Shown piece after piece: positions 30,801-38,096 of a DNA stretch of 53,476 bases. Origin of the DNA: Verticiella alkaliphila (GTDB taxonomy: Bacteria > Pseudomonadota > Gammaproteobacteria > Burkholderiales > Burkholderiaceae_B); the NCBI RefSeq assembly GCF_018904615.1, contig NZ_JADCNH010000028.1:1-53476 (forward strand). The letters run 5' to 3'. Every line of letters starts with the position of its first letter. Position 1 is the first letter of the stretch. The notes beneath the pieces were generated by a model, which was not told where the DNA came from, searched no databases, and worked only from the letters and a program-made list of their open reading frames with translations. Both the position numbers and the translations under genes were made by a program.

Positions 30801-31925
30801 CAGGGCAATTCGCTTTCCCGCCGGCGGCGTGTGGCGCAGCGCCACCAGCCGCGTCAGCTTGGCCACCAGAGCATCCGTCTGCGCGGGCAGCAGGTCGTCG
30901 ATACCGGCGGTCGCAGCGCTCAGCACGATGGGGTCGGTCACGCCCCAGGCCTCGGGGCCGGCGAGGAACACCGCCGTCGTACGCGCACCGATGCCGCTGA
31001 CGGCTGCTGGCCAATCCACGGCGTCGCCTTCGCGGAACCCCAACGTCTGGATCACCGGAACGTCGAGCGCCCGGAAATCCGTCGCGCGCGCCGCGCCGTT
31101 CTGCAGGTGGGTCATGTTGACGAGCGCATCGAACTCAGCATCGGCGAGCGTGCCGGCGATGCCGCCCGCCTCACTGGCATCGAACCAGAACACGATGGGT
31201 TGCAGATCGGCGGCCTCCAGCCGACGCACCAGCGTATCCACCGGCCGCGTGAGCCCGTCCGACACGACGCCGGCATGCACGAGCAGCGCCACCCGGCCGC
31301 GATGGCCTCGTGCGCGGGCGTCCGACCACGCAAGGTACTCCGTCAGGCGGCCGAAGACGCGGGGCGCCTCGGGGTGGTAGAACCCGGTCGCCGGCAGGCG
31401 CTCGGCCGGTGCCAGGGCGTCCGCGGGCGGAGCCACCTGCGCGTGCCAGGCCCGCGCGAGCTGGAAGACGCGGCGAAAGCCGGCCTCGCCGCCCGCGGCA
31501 TAGTGCGCCGCCAGCGGCCGTGCGATCACGGCATCGATGCCGGCAGCATCAGGCGGGCCGCCGCCCACGGTGACACGCGGCACGTCCGCTGCGCCAGCCG
31601 GCAGTGCCGCCAGCCTGCCCTGCACGGCGGCGCGGTCGTTCGGCCGTGGCACGTCCAGCAGGATCAGGTCTGCGGCGATGGCGGCATCGGCGAGCGCGTC
31701 CGGCGTGGCCCGCTCCACATCGAGGTGCGTCAGACGTACACCCTCTCGCTGCGCCAACGCCTGCCATTGTTGGAACTTTTCAGCGGAAACGAACCGGTTG
31801 TGCACGACCAGGAGGTCGACCTCGGCCAGCGCGACGGCGGGCCGCAGTGCCAGCCCCCACACGGCCAGCGCCCACGCGAGCCCCAGCACCCACCGATACC
31901 CCATGGCCTGCCATCCGGTGCCCAT
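27855..31925 (-). CDS. Exported CobN/HmuS-like chelatase
   Basis: A 1356-residue member of the CobN/magnesium-chelatase H family, but with an N-terminal signal or anchor sequence (YRWVLGLAWALAVWGLALRPAVALA) and a C-terminal membrane helix (TALLLAVMAMLMLAGGL) after an Ala/Pro/Thr-rich linker, so the catalytic body should face the periplasm. Core motifs include HLGTHGTQEWLPGKDRGL and SDHP/STDHPFEFLGG-type stretches. Cytosolic CobN inserts cobalt in B12 synthesis; exported relatives include HmuS (heme dechelatase) and the zinc-starvation gene PA1923. No B12 synthesis genes are nearby. The start overlaps the receptor stop (TGATG). Confidence 0.85.
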   Translation of the reverse strand: MGTGWQAMGYRWVLGLAWALAVWGLALRPAVALAEVDLLVVHNRFVSAEKFQQWQALAQREGVRLTHLDVERATPDALADAAIAADLILLDVPRPNDRAAVQGRLAALPAGAADVPRVTVGGGPPDAAGIDAVIARPLAAHYAAGGEAGFRRVFQLARAWHAQVAPPADALAPAERLPATGFYHPEAPRVFGRLTEYLAWSDARARGHRGRVALLVHAGVVSDGLTRPVDTLVRRLEAADLQPIVFWFDASEAGGIAGTLADAEFDALVNMTHLQNGAARATDFRALDVPVIQTLGFREGDAVDWPAAVSGIGARTTAVFLAGPEAWGVTDPIVLSAATAGIDDLLPAQTDALVAKLTRLVALRHTPPAGKRIALMFWNYPAGEKNLGASHLNIPRSVVSLQVALAGAGYDVGQGVLEADVIAAGQRMLGGVYGTVPLEELLAEGLAGTYPVAAYERWLASLPPARQAQLRHGGRPDAHPFVREVAGERVFVIPRWQLGHWVVMPQMPREAHGHGHYHDTEAAPDHAYFAAYLYLREAHAADALIHLGTHGTQEWLPGKDRGLAASDYPWLAVGDLPVFYPYIQDNVGEALQARRRGRAVTVSHQTPPFAPAGLYDALRDVHHAIHEYQMTDEGGVREQAATRLFALADDAGMWADLGWHVEEARARPAEAVQILHDHLHELARTAMPLGLHTLGQPAEPAHRAATVMQQLGDDFIQALGVDEESLVVDGLDALARHPGIVAVQRLLAHQPAQGDRARDANLPVAATVAPDAAGLAGIDGAPDGAPLPPEILAFADRARMLAQRRIDTQEMESLLAGLAGRLVPPGAGGDPIRNPDVASGRNLYAFEPDKIPARAAYDAGAIAYDQLVQAFRAEHDGDWPDKLAFSLWSSETIRHLGVTEAQILHALGLRPVWDAGGRVTELAIIPRAELGRPRTDVVVQVTGVYRDQFDGFLRLLDTAMAELAALDEPDNPIAANTARLTDAFIAKGLTAGAARAAAGYRIFGQAPGAYGTGVPDLALRSTEWDDNAVLGEQFLQSSRHAYGREAWGVADARVNVFAEQLRGTQAAVLARSSNLHGVLSTDHPFEFLGGLSAAVQVVDGKAPQLLVSDLRRPDVRTTGLSRFLADEMRTRYLNPQWIAGMQAEGYAGTLEVLSATNNLFGWQAMDATTVRDDQWQALFDTYVADTRGLGTAAWFEAHNPTAQAQVLERMAEAMRKGYWDAADETRQALAQRWQALEREHGVDTGAALTRQFIADMAQGYGLNATPAPATPAAPEATTSDTSSDSSSTAPSETAPAPAAARETVQGQVLEAVAAEPVAEDTSTALLLAVMAMLMLAGGLHQAHAARRRHPFSVLPS

Positions 31926-33903
31926 CAGAAGCGCGCCGTCAGGCCAGCGAAGTAGCGCCGGCCTTCGTCGGCGCGCGCGTAGACGCCCGCGTCGTCGTTG
32001 GCCAGTCGCCTGTCGGTCAGGTTCTCGACGCCCGCGTGCAGGCTGAGGTGCCGCGTCACGGCATAGTCCACGTAGGCATGCAGCAGCGTGTAGCCAGGAC
32101 GATCGGATTCGGTGGCCGAGCGATACTGACTGCCGATGTATTCCACGCGTAGACGGGTGGTGAGGGGCGCGGTCGGCTTCCAGGCGAGCGTCGCATTGGC
32201 ACGATGACGCGAGCGATCCGGCAGACGCGTATCGGTGGCCCGGTTGCGCGCGTCGAGCCAGGTGTAGTTGGCCTGCACGGACCACTGCGGCGAGAGTGTC
32301 AGCCCGCCCGTCAGCTCCAGCCCCTGCAAACGCGCCCGCGCCACGTTGTCGTAAGCGAGGCAGGTGCGGCCCGGCGCAAAGCAGGTCGGCTGGCGCACCG
32401 TCTCGATGAGGTTGCGTACATCGTTGTGAAAGGCGGTGGCGCCCAGCGACCATCGCTCGTTGGCGTACGCGGCGCCCAGCTCGAACGATTGGTTGGTCTC
32501 TGGCTGAAGTTCGGGATTGCCCCGGATCACCCCGCGCCCGCCCATGGCTGCCCAGGATTCGTACTCCGGGGAGAGCTGCTTGAGCGTGGGTGCCTTGAAG
32601 CCGCGGCCTGCGCCCGCGCGCAGGGTGAGTGCCTCGGTGGGCCGGTACAGCAGGTAGGCGCGCGGGCTGGCCTCCCAGCCGAAGTCCGCATGATGATCCA
32701 TCCGCCCGCCCAGCACGAGCTCCCAGGCGTGGCTCAGTTGGATCTCGTCCTGCAGGAACATGGCGTAGTGGGTCTGCGCCTTCTTGCCAACGCGGTTGAC
32801 CGTCGGGTCTTCCAGACTTTCGCGCCGCGTTTCGGCACCCAACGTGATGCGCTGGTGGCGCCCGGCGGCAAAGCCGCGCGGGCATCGAGCACGGTGTCGA
32901 CGAAACGGTTGGGCCCGTTGGCATCGCCGCCGTCGCTGCGCCAGCTGTCACGCGACAGGGTGCTGCGATACGCCCGGACCTGCGTGTCGCCCCAATCCCA
33001 CTCGCCCCGGTGCGACACCGCATAGCGCCGACGCTGCACGTCGGCACCGGCCTCGTAGTCCGTATTGCGCGCGCCCCCGCGCACCCCCGCCTGGTCTTCG
33101 CTGCCCGCGTCGGCCGACACGTCGATGCGCTGGCGGGTGTCTGGCGTCCAGGTCAGGCCGACGTGGCCGGTGCGTGCGCGTTGCGCATCGAGCGCGGTGA
33201 GCGTCGCATTGCCCGCGTCGCGCAGGGCATCGCGGCGACGGTACTCGCCCCACGCGTTGATGCCCAGGGTGCCCGGCACGAGCGGTCCGCCCACATAGAA
33301 GCTCGTCTTGGCCTGATCGCCGTCCAGGCCGTGGTCGTTGCGCAGGAGATAGGTGCTGGCCGAGCCCTGCCAGGTATCCGTGGCCGCCCGGGTGATCACA
33401 TTGACCACGCCGCCCAGGGCCTCGGATCCATACAGCGAGGACATCGGGCCACGCACCACCTCGACGCGCTCGATCGCCTCGGTGGGCACCCAGCCCAGTT
33501 CGAAATCCGAGTGCGCGATGGCCGATGCCGAAGCGCTCACGCGTTGGCCATCGACCAACACCAGCGTGTGTTCCGGATCCATGCCGCGGATGGAGATGCC
33601 GCGGCGCCCGAGGCCCACGCTGCCGTCCAGATCGACCCCGACCGTGTCACCCACCGCATCGGCGAGATCCAGGACCGGACGCTGGCGCAGCGTCTCGCCA
33701 TCGACCACGCTGACGCTGGCGGGGGCGTCGGCCACCTCGCGTTCACGGGTAGTCGCGGTGACGACCACGGGTGCGAGCATCTGCGGCGAGGATGCCACGG
33801 CGGTGCGATCGACGGGCGACAACGGGGTGGCGGCATGCGTGCCGGGAGACCACGCTGCGAAAAGGACGAGGCAGGGGGTGGCGAGGGCGCGGCGCGCAGT
33901 CAT
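31925..33903 (-). pseudogene. TonB-dependent outer-membrane receptor, frameshifted
   Basis: A TonB-dependent receptor of about 660 residues once one base is restored. The N-terminal part has a signal peptide (ending near THA), TonB box region MLAPVVVTAT, and the plug motifs GISIRGMDPEHTLVLVDGQRV and RVEVVRGPMSSLYGSEALGGVVNV. The C-terminal part ends GRRYFAGLTARF with the expected terminal Phe. The frame changes near 32870, where AAAA appears to have become AAA; the repaired reading LDARAAFAAGRHQRITLGAETRRESL is normal for the family. It is first in the operon with the CobN-like, ExbB-like and DUF2149 genes and lies behind a Zur-like site. Ligand is probably a metal-tetrapyrrole or metallophore. 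Confidence 0.85.
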
Positions 33904-33924
33904 GGACAAATTCCCGATAGTGGT

Positions 33925-33950
33925 GGTGACACGTATCCGAACGTGTCACC
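33925..33950. repeat. Perfect hairpin in the receptor leader
   Basis: GGTGACACGT-(6)-ACGTGTCACC, 10-bp arms, ends 22 bp before the receptor start codon. In the transcript it forms a stable stem just upstream of the translation start, so it could be an operator or an RNA control element. Confidence 0.5.
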
Positions 33951-33967
33951 GGCTGCGAAAGAGCGCG

Positions 33968-33979
33968 ATGATATAACAT
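33968..33979 (-). promoter_or_regulatory. Zur-like box over the receptor promoter
   Basis: Read on the minus strand, ATGTTATATCAT lies in an AT-rich patch (GAAATGTAATGTTATATCAT). The first eight bases match one half of the enterobacterial Zur consensus as I recall it (ATGTTATA-N-TATAACAT). TTGTGT, a 16-bp spacer and TATATC form a promoter that it overlaps. Zur is suggested over Fur by the ATGTTATA half-site and by the zinc-regulated PA1922-PA1925 genes of Pseudomonas aeruginosa. Confidence 0.45.
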
Positions 33980-34022
33980 TACATTTCTCGCACACAACCT
34001 GATCCGGGAAAATTCTCATCCA

Positions 34023-34047
34023 GGGGGATCGCGTGTGGCGATCCCCC
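34023..34047 (-). terminator. Hairpin after the YncE-like gene
   Basis: GGGGGATCGC-(5)-GCGATCCCCC with perfect 10-bp arms lies 13 bp beyond the stop of the leftward gene. The following T-run is weak, so termination efficiency is uncertain. Confidence 0.6.
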
Positions 34048-34059
34048 GAACAGCACGCC

Positions 34060-35442
34060 TCAGCGCGCCGCGGCCCACTCCAGACGAGTGATGTCGTCGG
34101 TATCCTTGCCCTGCCCCGACTTGTCCACCACGAACACGTGACCCTTGCCATCGGCGATCAGGTGATTCGCCTTCAGCGCGTCGCCGAGGTTGGCAACGAT
34201 CTTGCCGTCGCCGTCCACCACCGTGATAGTGCCGGCGGCGCGGCTCACCACGTATGCCAGCTTCTGGCTGGGTTCGTAGACCACGTTGAGCGCGCCGGAA
34301 CCGACGGTCACGTCGTGCAGCACGTTGCCGCTCTTCAGATCGAGCACGACGAGGTTGTCGGAGCCCTGCGCAGCCACGTAGGCCTTGCCACCCTTGGCGT
34401 CGACGTCCAGCCCGATCGTGGAATCCGCCCCGGGCACCGGTATGCGTCGCACAACCTTGCCGGCCGGCCCGTCGATCACGGCGATCTCGGCGCCCGTCAG
34501 GCTGGACACGTACAGCGTGCCGCTGTCGGCATCCAGACTCAGGCTGGCGGGCGAGAAGACCTCCTTGCCGGCAGGCGGGAGGGCGATCGACGGCAGCGGC
34601 TCCAGCGTGCGCGCATCGAAGACTGCCACCGCAGCATCGCGAACGAGCGAGACGTAGGCGCGGCCGCGCTGCGCGTCGATGACGACATCGCGGGAATGTC
34701 TGGCAGAGCCCTTCTCGAACTGCTTCTTGAGCGACAGCGTCTTCAGATCGTAGACGGCCAAGGCATCCTGGCGTGTGTTCGTGACCCAGAGATTGCCGCG
34801 GGTCTCGTCCAGCCCGATGCCGTACGCACCCGCCGCACCCGCGTCTCCCGGCATCGTGGCCACCGTAACCTCGCGGCGGATCTTGAGCGTCTGCGGATCG
34901 ATCTCCAGCAAACGGGAGCGTTCATTGGGCGGATAACCCGTGGCCGACGTCGCGTAGAGCGCGTTCTGCTGGGTACTGTAGGCCAACTGGTACAGGCCGG
35001 GCGCCACGGCGGCATCCGTGCGCCGCAGCCGCGGATTGTCCAGGAGCGGCACTACCTGCGACAGCTTGAGCGGCAGGACTTCGGCGTAGTACGGCGATTC
35101 GGTCGTCAGCACGATGGGATGCACGCCTGGCACGGCATCGGCGGGGATGGTCCAGGTGCCTGAGATGCGCCCTTGCGCATCGGCCGTGATCGGCGAGGGC
35201 AGCAAAGGGGTCAGGCCACGCGAGAACTGGATGCGCTGCCCGGGCTTGAAGCCCTCGCCGCCGATCTCGAGGGTGGCGCCCGGAACGCGTGCACCACCGC
35301 CCACCGCGTTGGCCCAGATCTGAGCGTTGTAATCGGTATCCGGCGCGTCGAACACTGGGCCGGGCGCGGCCGCGCCGGCGGCCGTGGCGGCCGTCAGGAG
35401 AATGGCGGCCAGCGCCGCTGTCGTGCTGCATCGTTGCATCAT
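34060..35442 (-). CDS. YncE-like periplasmic beta-propeller protein
   Basis: A 460-residue protein with a signal peptide (LAAILLTAATAAGAAA), an N-terminal Ig-like region (residues 40-125) and repeated beta-propeller blades such as NLWVTNTRQDALAVYDLKT, RAYVSLVRDAAVAVFDART and KAYVAAQGSDNLVVLDLKS. These match YncE/lactonase-like YVTN repeats. E. coli yncE is iron-repressed. Here the gene starts 8 bp after a Fur-box-controlled TonB receptor, in the same operon, so a role in periplasmic handling of the iron ligand is likely but unproven. The first of two consecutive ATG codons follows AAGGA. Confidence 0.83.
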   Translation of the reverse strand: MMQRCSTTAALAAILLTAATAAGAAAPGPVFDAPDTDYNAQIWANAVGGGARVPGATLEIGGEGFKPGQRIQFSRGLTPLLPSPITADAQGRISGTWTIPADAVPGVHPIVLTTESPYYAEVLPLKLSQVVPLLDNPRLRRTDAAVAPGLYQLAYSTQQNALYATSATGYPPNERSRLLEIDPQTLKIRREVTVATMPGDAGAAGAYGIGLDETRGNLWVTNTRQDALAVYDLKTLSLKKQFEKGSARHSRDVVIDAQRGRAYVSLVRDAAVAVFDARTLEPLPSIALPPAGKEVFSPASLSLDADSGTLYVSSLTGAEIAVIDGPAGKVVRRIPVPGADSTIGLDVDAKGGKAYVAAQGSDNLVVLDLKSGNVLHDVTVGSGALNVVYEPSQKLAYVVSRAAGTITVVDGDGKIVANLGDALKANHLIADGKGHVFVVDKSGQGKDTDDITRLEWAAAR

Positions 35443-35450
35443 GTCGTCCT

Positions 35451-37610
35451 TCAGAATTCGTAGTCCAGTCGCAGCCCCACTTCGCGACGCTCGCCAAGTG
35501 TGGCGTTCGCGCCCGGGCCGCTCTCGTAGCGGAAGTAGTTCTTGTCGAACAGGTTGTTCACATACGCGGTCACCCGCACGCCCTGGCGCCAGCCATAACC
35601 CAACGTCGCGTCCACGATGGTGTAGTCGTCGAGCTTGACGGGACGCGGCACCCCGGTTTCCAGACGCGAGAGACGCGAACTCGTGTAGCGTGCGTTGCCG
35701 CTCGCATACCAGCCCACGGCATGACCCCAGCGAAAGCCCAGTGCGAGCGTGGTCTGCGGTGCGCCCGCGAAGGCCAGGCCAGAGAAGTCGTCCTGTCCCG
35801 TGCGGAAATCCTTGAAGCGTGTGTGCAGCAGGCCCAGGCCTGCGTAGACATCGAGCCGGCGCGTCGCCGCGTAGCTCGCCTCGAATTCCGCTCCCCGCGA
35901 CACGGATCGTCCGGCGTTGGTCACGTAGCTGCTGGCCGCGTCCAGCCGCTCGGCGCGCAGCTCCACCTGCTGGCGATTCCAGCGCTGATAGAACACGCTG
36001 GCGGCCAGATTCAGGCGTTCGTCGAGGAACTGCCCGCGCCACGACAGTTCGAGATTCTTCGCGCGTTCGTCGTCGTACTCGAACTGCCGGCCGGTGGAAG
36101 CCTGGATGCCCGCGCCGCCGGGCCGGTAGCCTTCCTGATAGACCAGGGCCGCGCGCTGCGTGCCGCCGGCAAAGCTGCGCTCCAGGCCGAGCTTGGGCAG
36201 GAACACCGTGGCGTTCACCGAGGACTGGTTGTCGGAGGTGACCGCACCGTTGACGGAGTAGAAGGCGCTCTGCCGTTGCCGGACGTGATCGACGCGACCG
36301 CCAGCCAGCACGCGCCAAGCCGGTGCGAATGCATAAGAGGCTTCGCCGAATGCCGCCAGATTGGTGACGCGTGCCTGATTGCGGCTGCGATCGACGGACA
36401 GCAACTGCTGATTGCGGAACGCACCCTGGCGCTCCTGTGCGCCGTAGAGGCCCGCCACGGCGCGCCAGCGGCCGGCCTCGTAGTTGGCCCGCAATTCCTG
36501 CGTGAACAGTTTCTGGTCGAACTCGCCTGCCACCGCAAGGAATTCGCCGGGCATGCCTTCGTTGATCGAATGACGTTCGGTCAGCGACCGCGTCCAGCCT
36601 GTCTGGGACGTGAGGGTGAGCGCATTGGACACGACATGGGTGAGCTCCAGACCGACGTTATCGACCGTGGTGCTGCGCACTTCCTGGAAGGCGGGCAATT
36701 CGTTCAGGCCCAGACCGAAGCGGTACATGTCCGGCAGGATGTCGCCCCAGGCATCGCCTCGGCGCGCGTCATAGCCGGGCGCGTTGGACGACCAGCCCGA
36801 GCCCACGATGCTGTGCTGGCCTGGCCGGTCAAAAGATCTGGCATAGCTCAGCAGGACACGGGTGTCCTGGGCACCCGTGGGCAGCCACAGCAGCTTGCCG
36901 CGCAGCGTATGGTATTCGTCCTTGGTGAAGTCCCCATATCGGTCGAAGCGGCGGTAGGAGGGATAGGCCAGGTCCGATTCCTTCTGCGACCACTCCCCGC
37001 TCACCCGGAACGCGAGCGTCTCGCTGATGGCATCGCCGTAGGCCAGCCCCATCTGCCGGCGCTGGTCCTGGCCCAGCGTGACCTGGGCCCGTCCCGAGCG
37101 CGAGAACGTGGGGTCGGCCGTGCGCAGGTAGATGGCACCAGCCAGGGCGTTGCGCCCGGCCAGCGTGGATTGTGGGCCACGATAGATCTCGATCTGCTCG
37201 GCGTCGAACGTGCCGCGCGCGCCGCGACGCGTGCCTTCCACCGTCTGCTGCACCCCATCCACGTAGAACGAGGCCAGCGGCGCGCCGATACCCCCGGGGG
37301 TCAGGCCTTCGGCGTTGATGCCACGGATGACGAATCCGCTCTCGACGAAGTCGCCCGTCTCGACGTTGACCGTCTGCCGAAAGGCGTCGCGCCAGGCATG
37401 CACCGTAGGCGCATCCAGCGCATCGGGGCCCACGACAGCCACGCTGCTGTTGCTGTCCTGCAGGCTCGTGGTGCTGCGGTCACCGTAGATGCGGACTTCG
37501 CCCAACTGTGGCACCGCGGCGGGTGGGGCGGGCTGTGCATGGGCTGGGCCTGCCGCGAGCAAGGCCCCCGTCAGGGCTGACGGGAGACCCGTTCGAACAC
37601 GTATGGACAT
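35451..37610 (-). CDS. TonB-dependent siderophore-type receptor
   Basis: A 719-residue outer-membrane receptor: signal peptide ending PAHAQ, plug domain (FVIRGINAEGLTP, FDAEQIEIYRGPQSTLAGRNALAGAIY) and a 22-strand-type barrel ending LGERREVGLRLDYEF with terminal Phe. FYVDGVQQT and the barrel repeats resemble ferric-siderophore receptors of the FpvA/FcuA/BfrZ kind without an N-terminal signalling domain. A Fur box lies directly upstream. The ATG abuts the Fur-box region with no other gene between. Exact siderophore unknown. Confidence 0.88.
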   Translation of the reverse strand: MSIRVRTGLPSALTGALLAAGPAHAQPAPPAAVPQLGEVRIYGDRSTTSLQDSNSSVAVVGPDALDAPTVHAWRDAFRQTVNVETGDFVESGFVIRGINAEGLTPGGIGAPLASFYVDGVQQTVEGTRRGARGTFDAEQIEIYRGPQSTLAGRNALAGAIYLRTADPTFSRSGRAQVTLGQDQRRQMGLAYGDAISETLAFRVSGEWSQKESDLAYPSYRRFDRYGDFTKDEYHTLRGKLLWLPTGAQDTRVLLSYARSFDRPGQHSIVGSGWSSNAPGYDARRGDAWGDILPDMYRFGLGLNELPAFQEVRSTTVDNVGLELTHVVSNALTLTSQTGWTRSLTERHSINEGMPGEFLAVAGEFDQKLFTQELRANYEAGRWRAVAGLYGAQERQGAFRNQQLLSVDRSRNQARVTNLAAFGEASYAFAPAWRVLAGGRVDHVRQRQSAFYSVNGAVTSDNQSSVNATVFLPKLGLERSFAGGTQRAALVYQEGYRPGGAGIQASTGRQFEYDDERAKNLELSWRGQFLDERLNLAASVFYQRWNRQQVELRAERLDAASSYVTNAGRSVSRGAEFEASYAATRRLDVYAGLGLLHTRFKDFRTGQDDFSGLAFAGAPQTTLALGFRWGHAVGWYASGNARYTSSRLSRLETGVPRPVKLDDYTIVDATLGYGWRQGVRVTAYVNNLFDKNYFRYESGPGANATLGERREVGLRLDYEF

Positions 37611-37613
37611 ATT

Positions 37614-37632
37614 GAGAATGATTATTGTTGAG
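37614..37632 (-). promoter_or_regulatory. Fur box
   Basis: On the minus strand CTCAACAATAATCATTCTC matches the 19-bp Fur consensus at 13 positions, with an almost perfect right half (ATAATCATTCTC). It ends 3 bp from the start codon of the TonB receptor and should repress the receptor-yncE operon when iron is plentiful. Confidence 0.75.
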
Positions 37633-37875
37633 ATTATTACTCATGATCACAACAATGCATCCATCTGTCAATGCTCGGCCGTCGCCGCCAACTGCGCGTC
37701 TGCCCATCGCCCATAGAGCGTCAGACCCATGCGCTGCGCATGCGCGCTGGCTTCGCGCCACGTGAGTCGAGCAAGCCGCGATCAACCCGCGTGCGAGTAG
37801 CGAGCAGAGGGAAGCCTCCAACGCAGGCATGCCCGCCGCCGCCGGGCGGCGTCGTGTCCCCCTCGTGCCCTCGCT

Positions 37876-37881
37876 TATAAT
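37876..37881 (+). promoter_or_regulatory. -10 box of the TPP-riboswitch operon
   Basis: A perfect TATAAT lies about 7 bp before the first paired bases of the riboswitch, which places the transcript start at its 5' edge. The -35 region (about 37853-37858, CGTGTC) is poor. The preceding stretch 37633-37875 shows no gene. Confidence 0.6.
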
Positions 37882-37885
37882 CCGG

Positions 37886-37980
37886 GCTTGCTCCGGGGTG
37901 TGTCCAGCCGGCCGGCGGACGCTGAGATGATGCACTCGAACCCGTGAACTTGACTCGGATCATGCCGACGTAAGGAGAGC
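37886..37980 (+). ncRNA. TPP riboswitch (THI element)
   Basis: All conserved parts of the thiamin-pyrophosphate aptamer are present in order: CCGGGGTG (37893-37900), a GC-rich variable P3 arm, CTGAGA (37922-37927), ACCCGTGAAC (37940-37949) and CGGATCATGCCGACG (37956-37970). P1 pairs GCT/CTCC (37886-37894) with GGAG/AGC (37974-37980). The GGAG of P1 is also the only good Shine-Dalgarno-like sequence near the leader end, so ligand binding could hide it. It lies directly upstream of the LuxE-like operon on the same strand. I know no other reading for this pattern. Confidence 0.93.
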
Positions 37981-38096
37981 TCGCTGCCGTGCCCCGGGGC
38001 CCAGCCCCGGCATGGCATCCGCCCACGACGGGCGGCGTTCCTTGCGGCATCCCGAGCCTGCCGGCGGCCGCCGGCGCCACCGAGGATGCGGCTAGC
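37981..38096 (+). promoter_or_regulatory. GC-rich leader after the riboswitch
   Basis: Contains CCGGGGC-cca-GCCCCGG, CCGCCC-(5)-GGGCGG and the 16-bp palindrome GCCGGCGGCCGCCGGC. These may form the expression platform. An in-frame GTG at 37989 could extend the LuxE-like protein by 36 residues, but that extension is low-complexity and unlike the family. Confidence 0.4.

Noticed and set aside
27855-31925. Cobalamin synthesis gene cobN
   Set aside because: No other cob genes are present, and the signal peptide and C-terminal helix do not fit cytosolic cobaltochelatase.
31926-33047. N-terminal extension of the CobN-like protein into the receptor gene
   Set aside because: The extension is Arg-rich antisense-like sequence in the wrong frame of the receptor; the TGATG junction and signal-like sequence mark 31925 as the start.
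35443-36318. N-terminal extension of the YncE-like protein
   Set aside because: The residues overlap the TonB receptor in another frame; the signal peptide and AAGGA site place the start at 35442.
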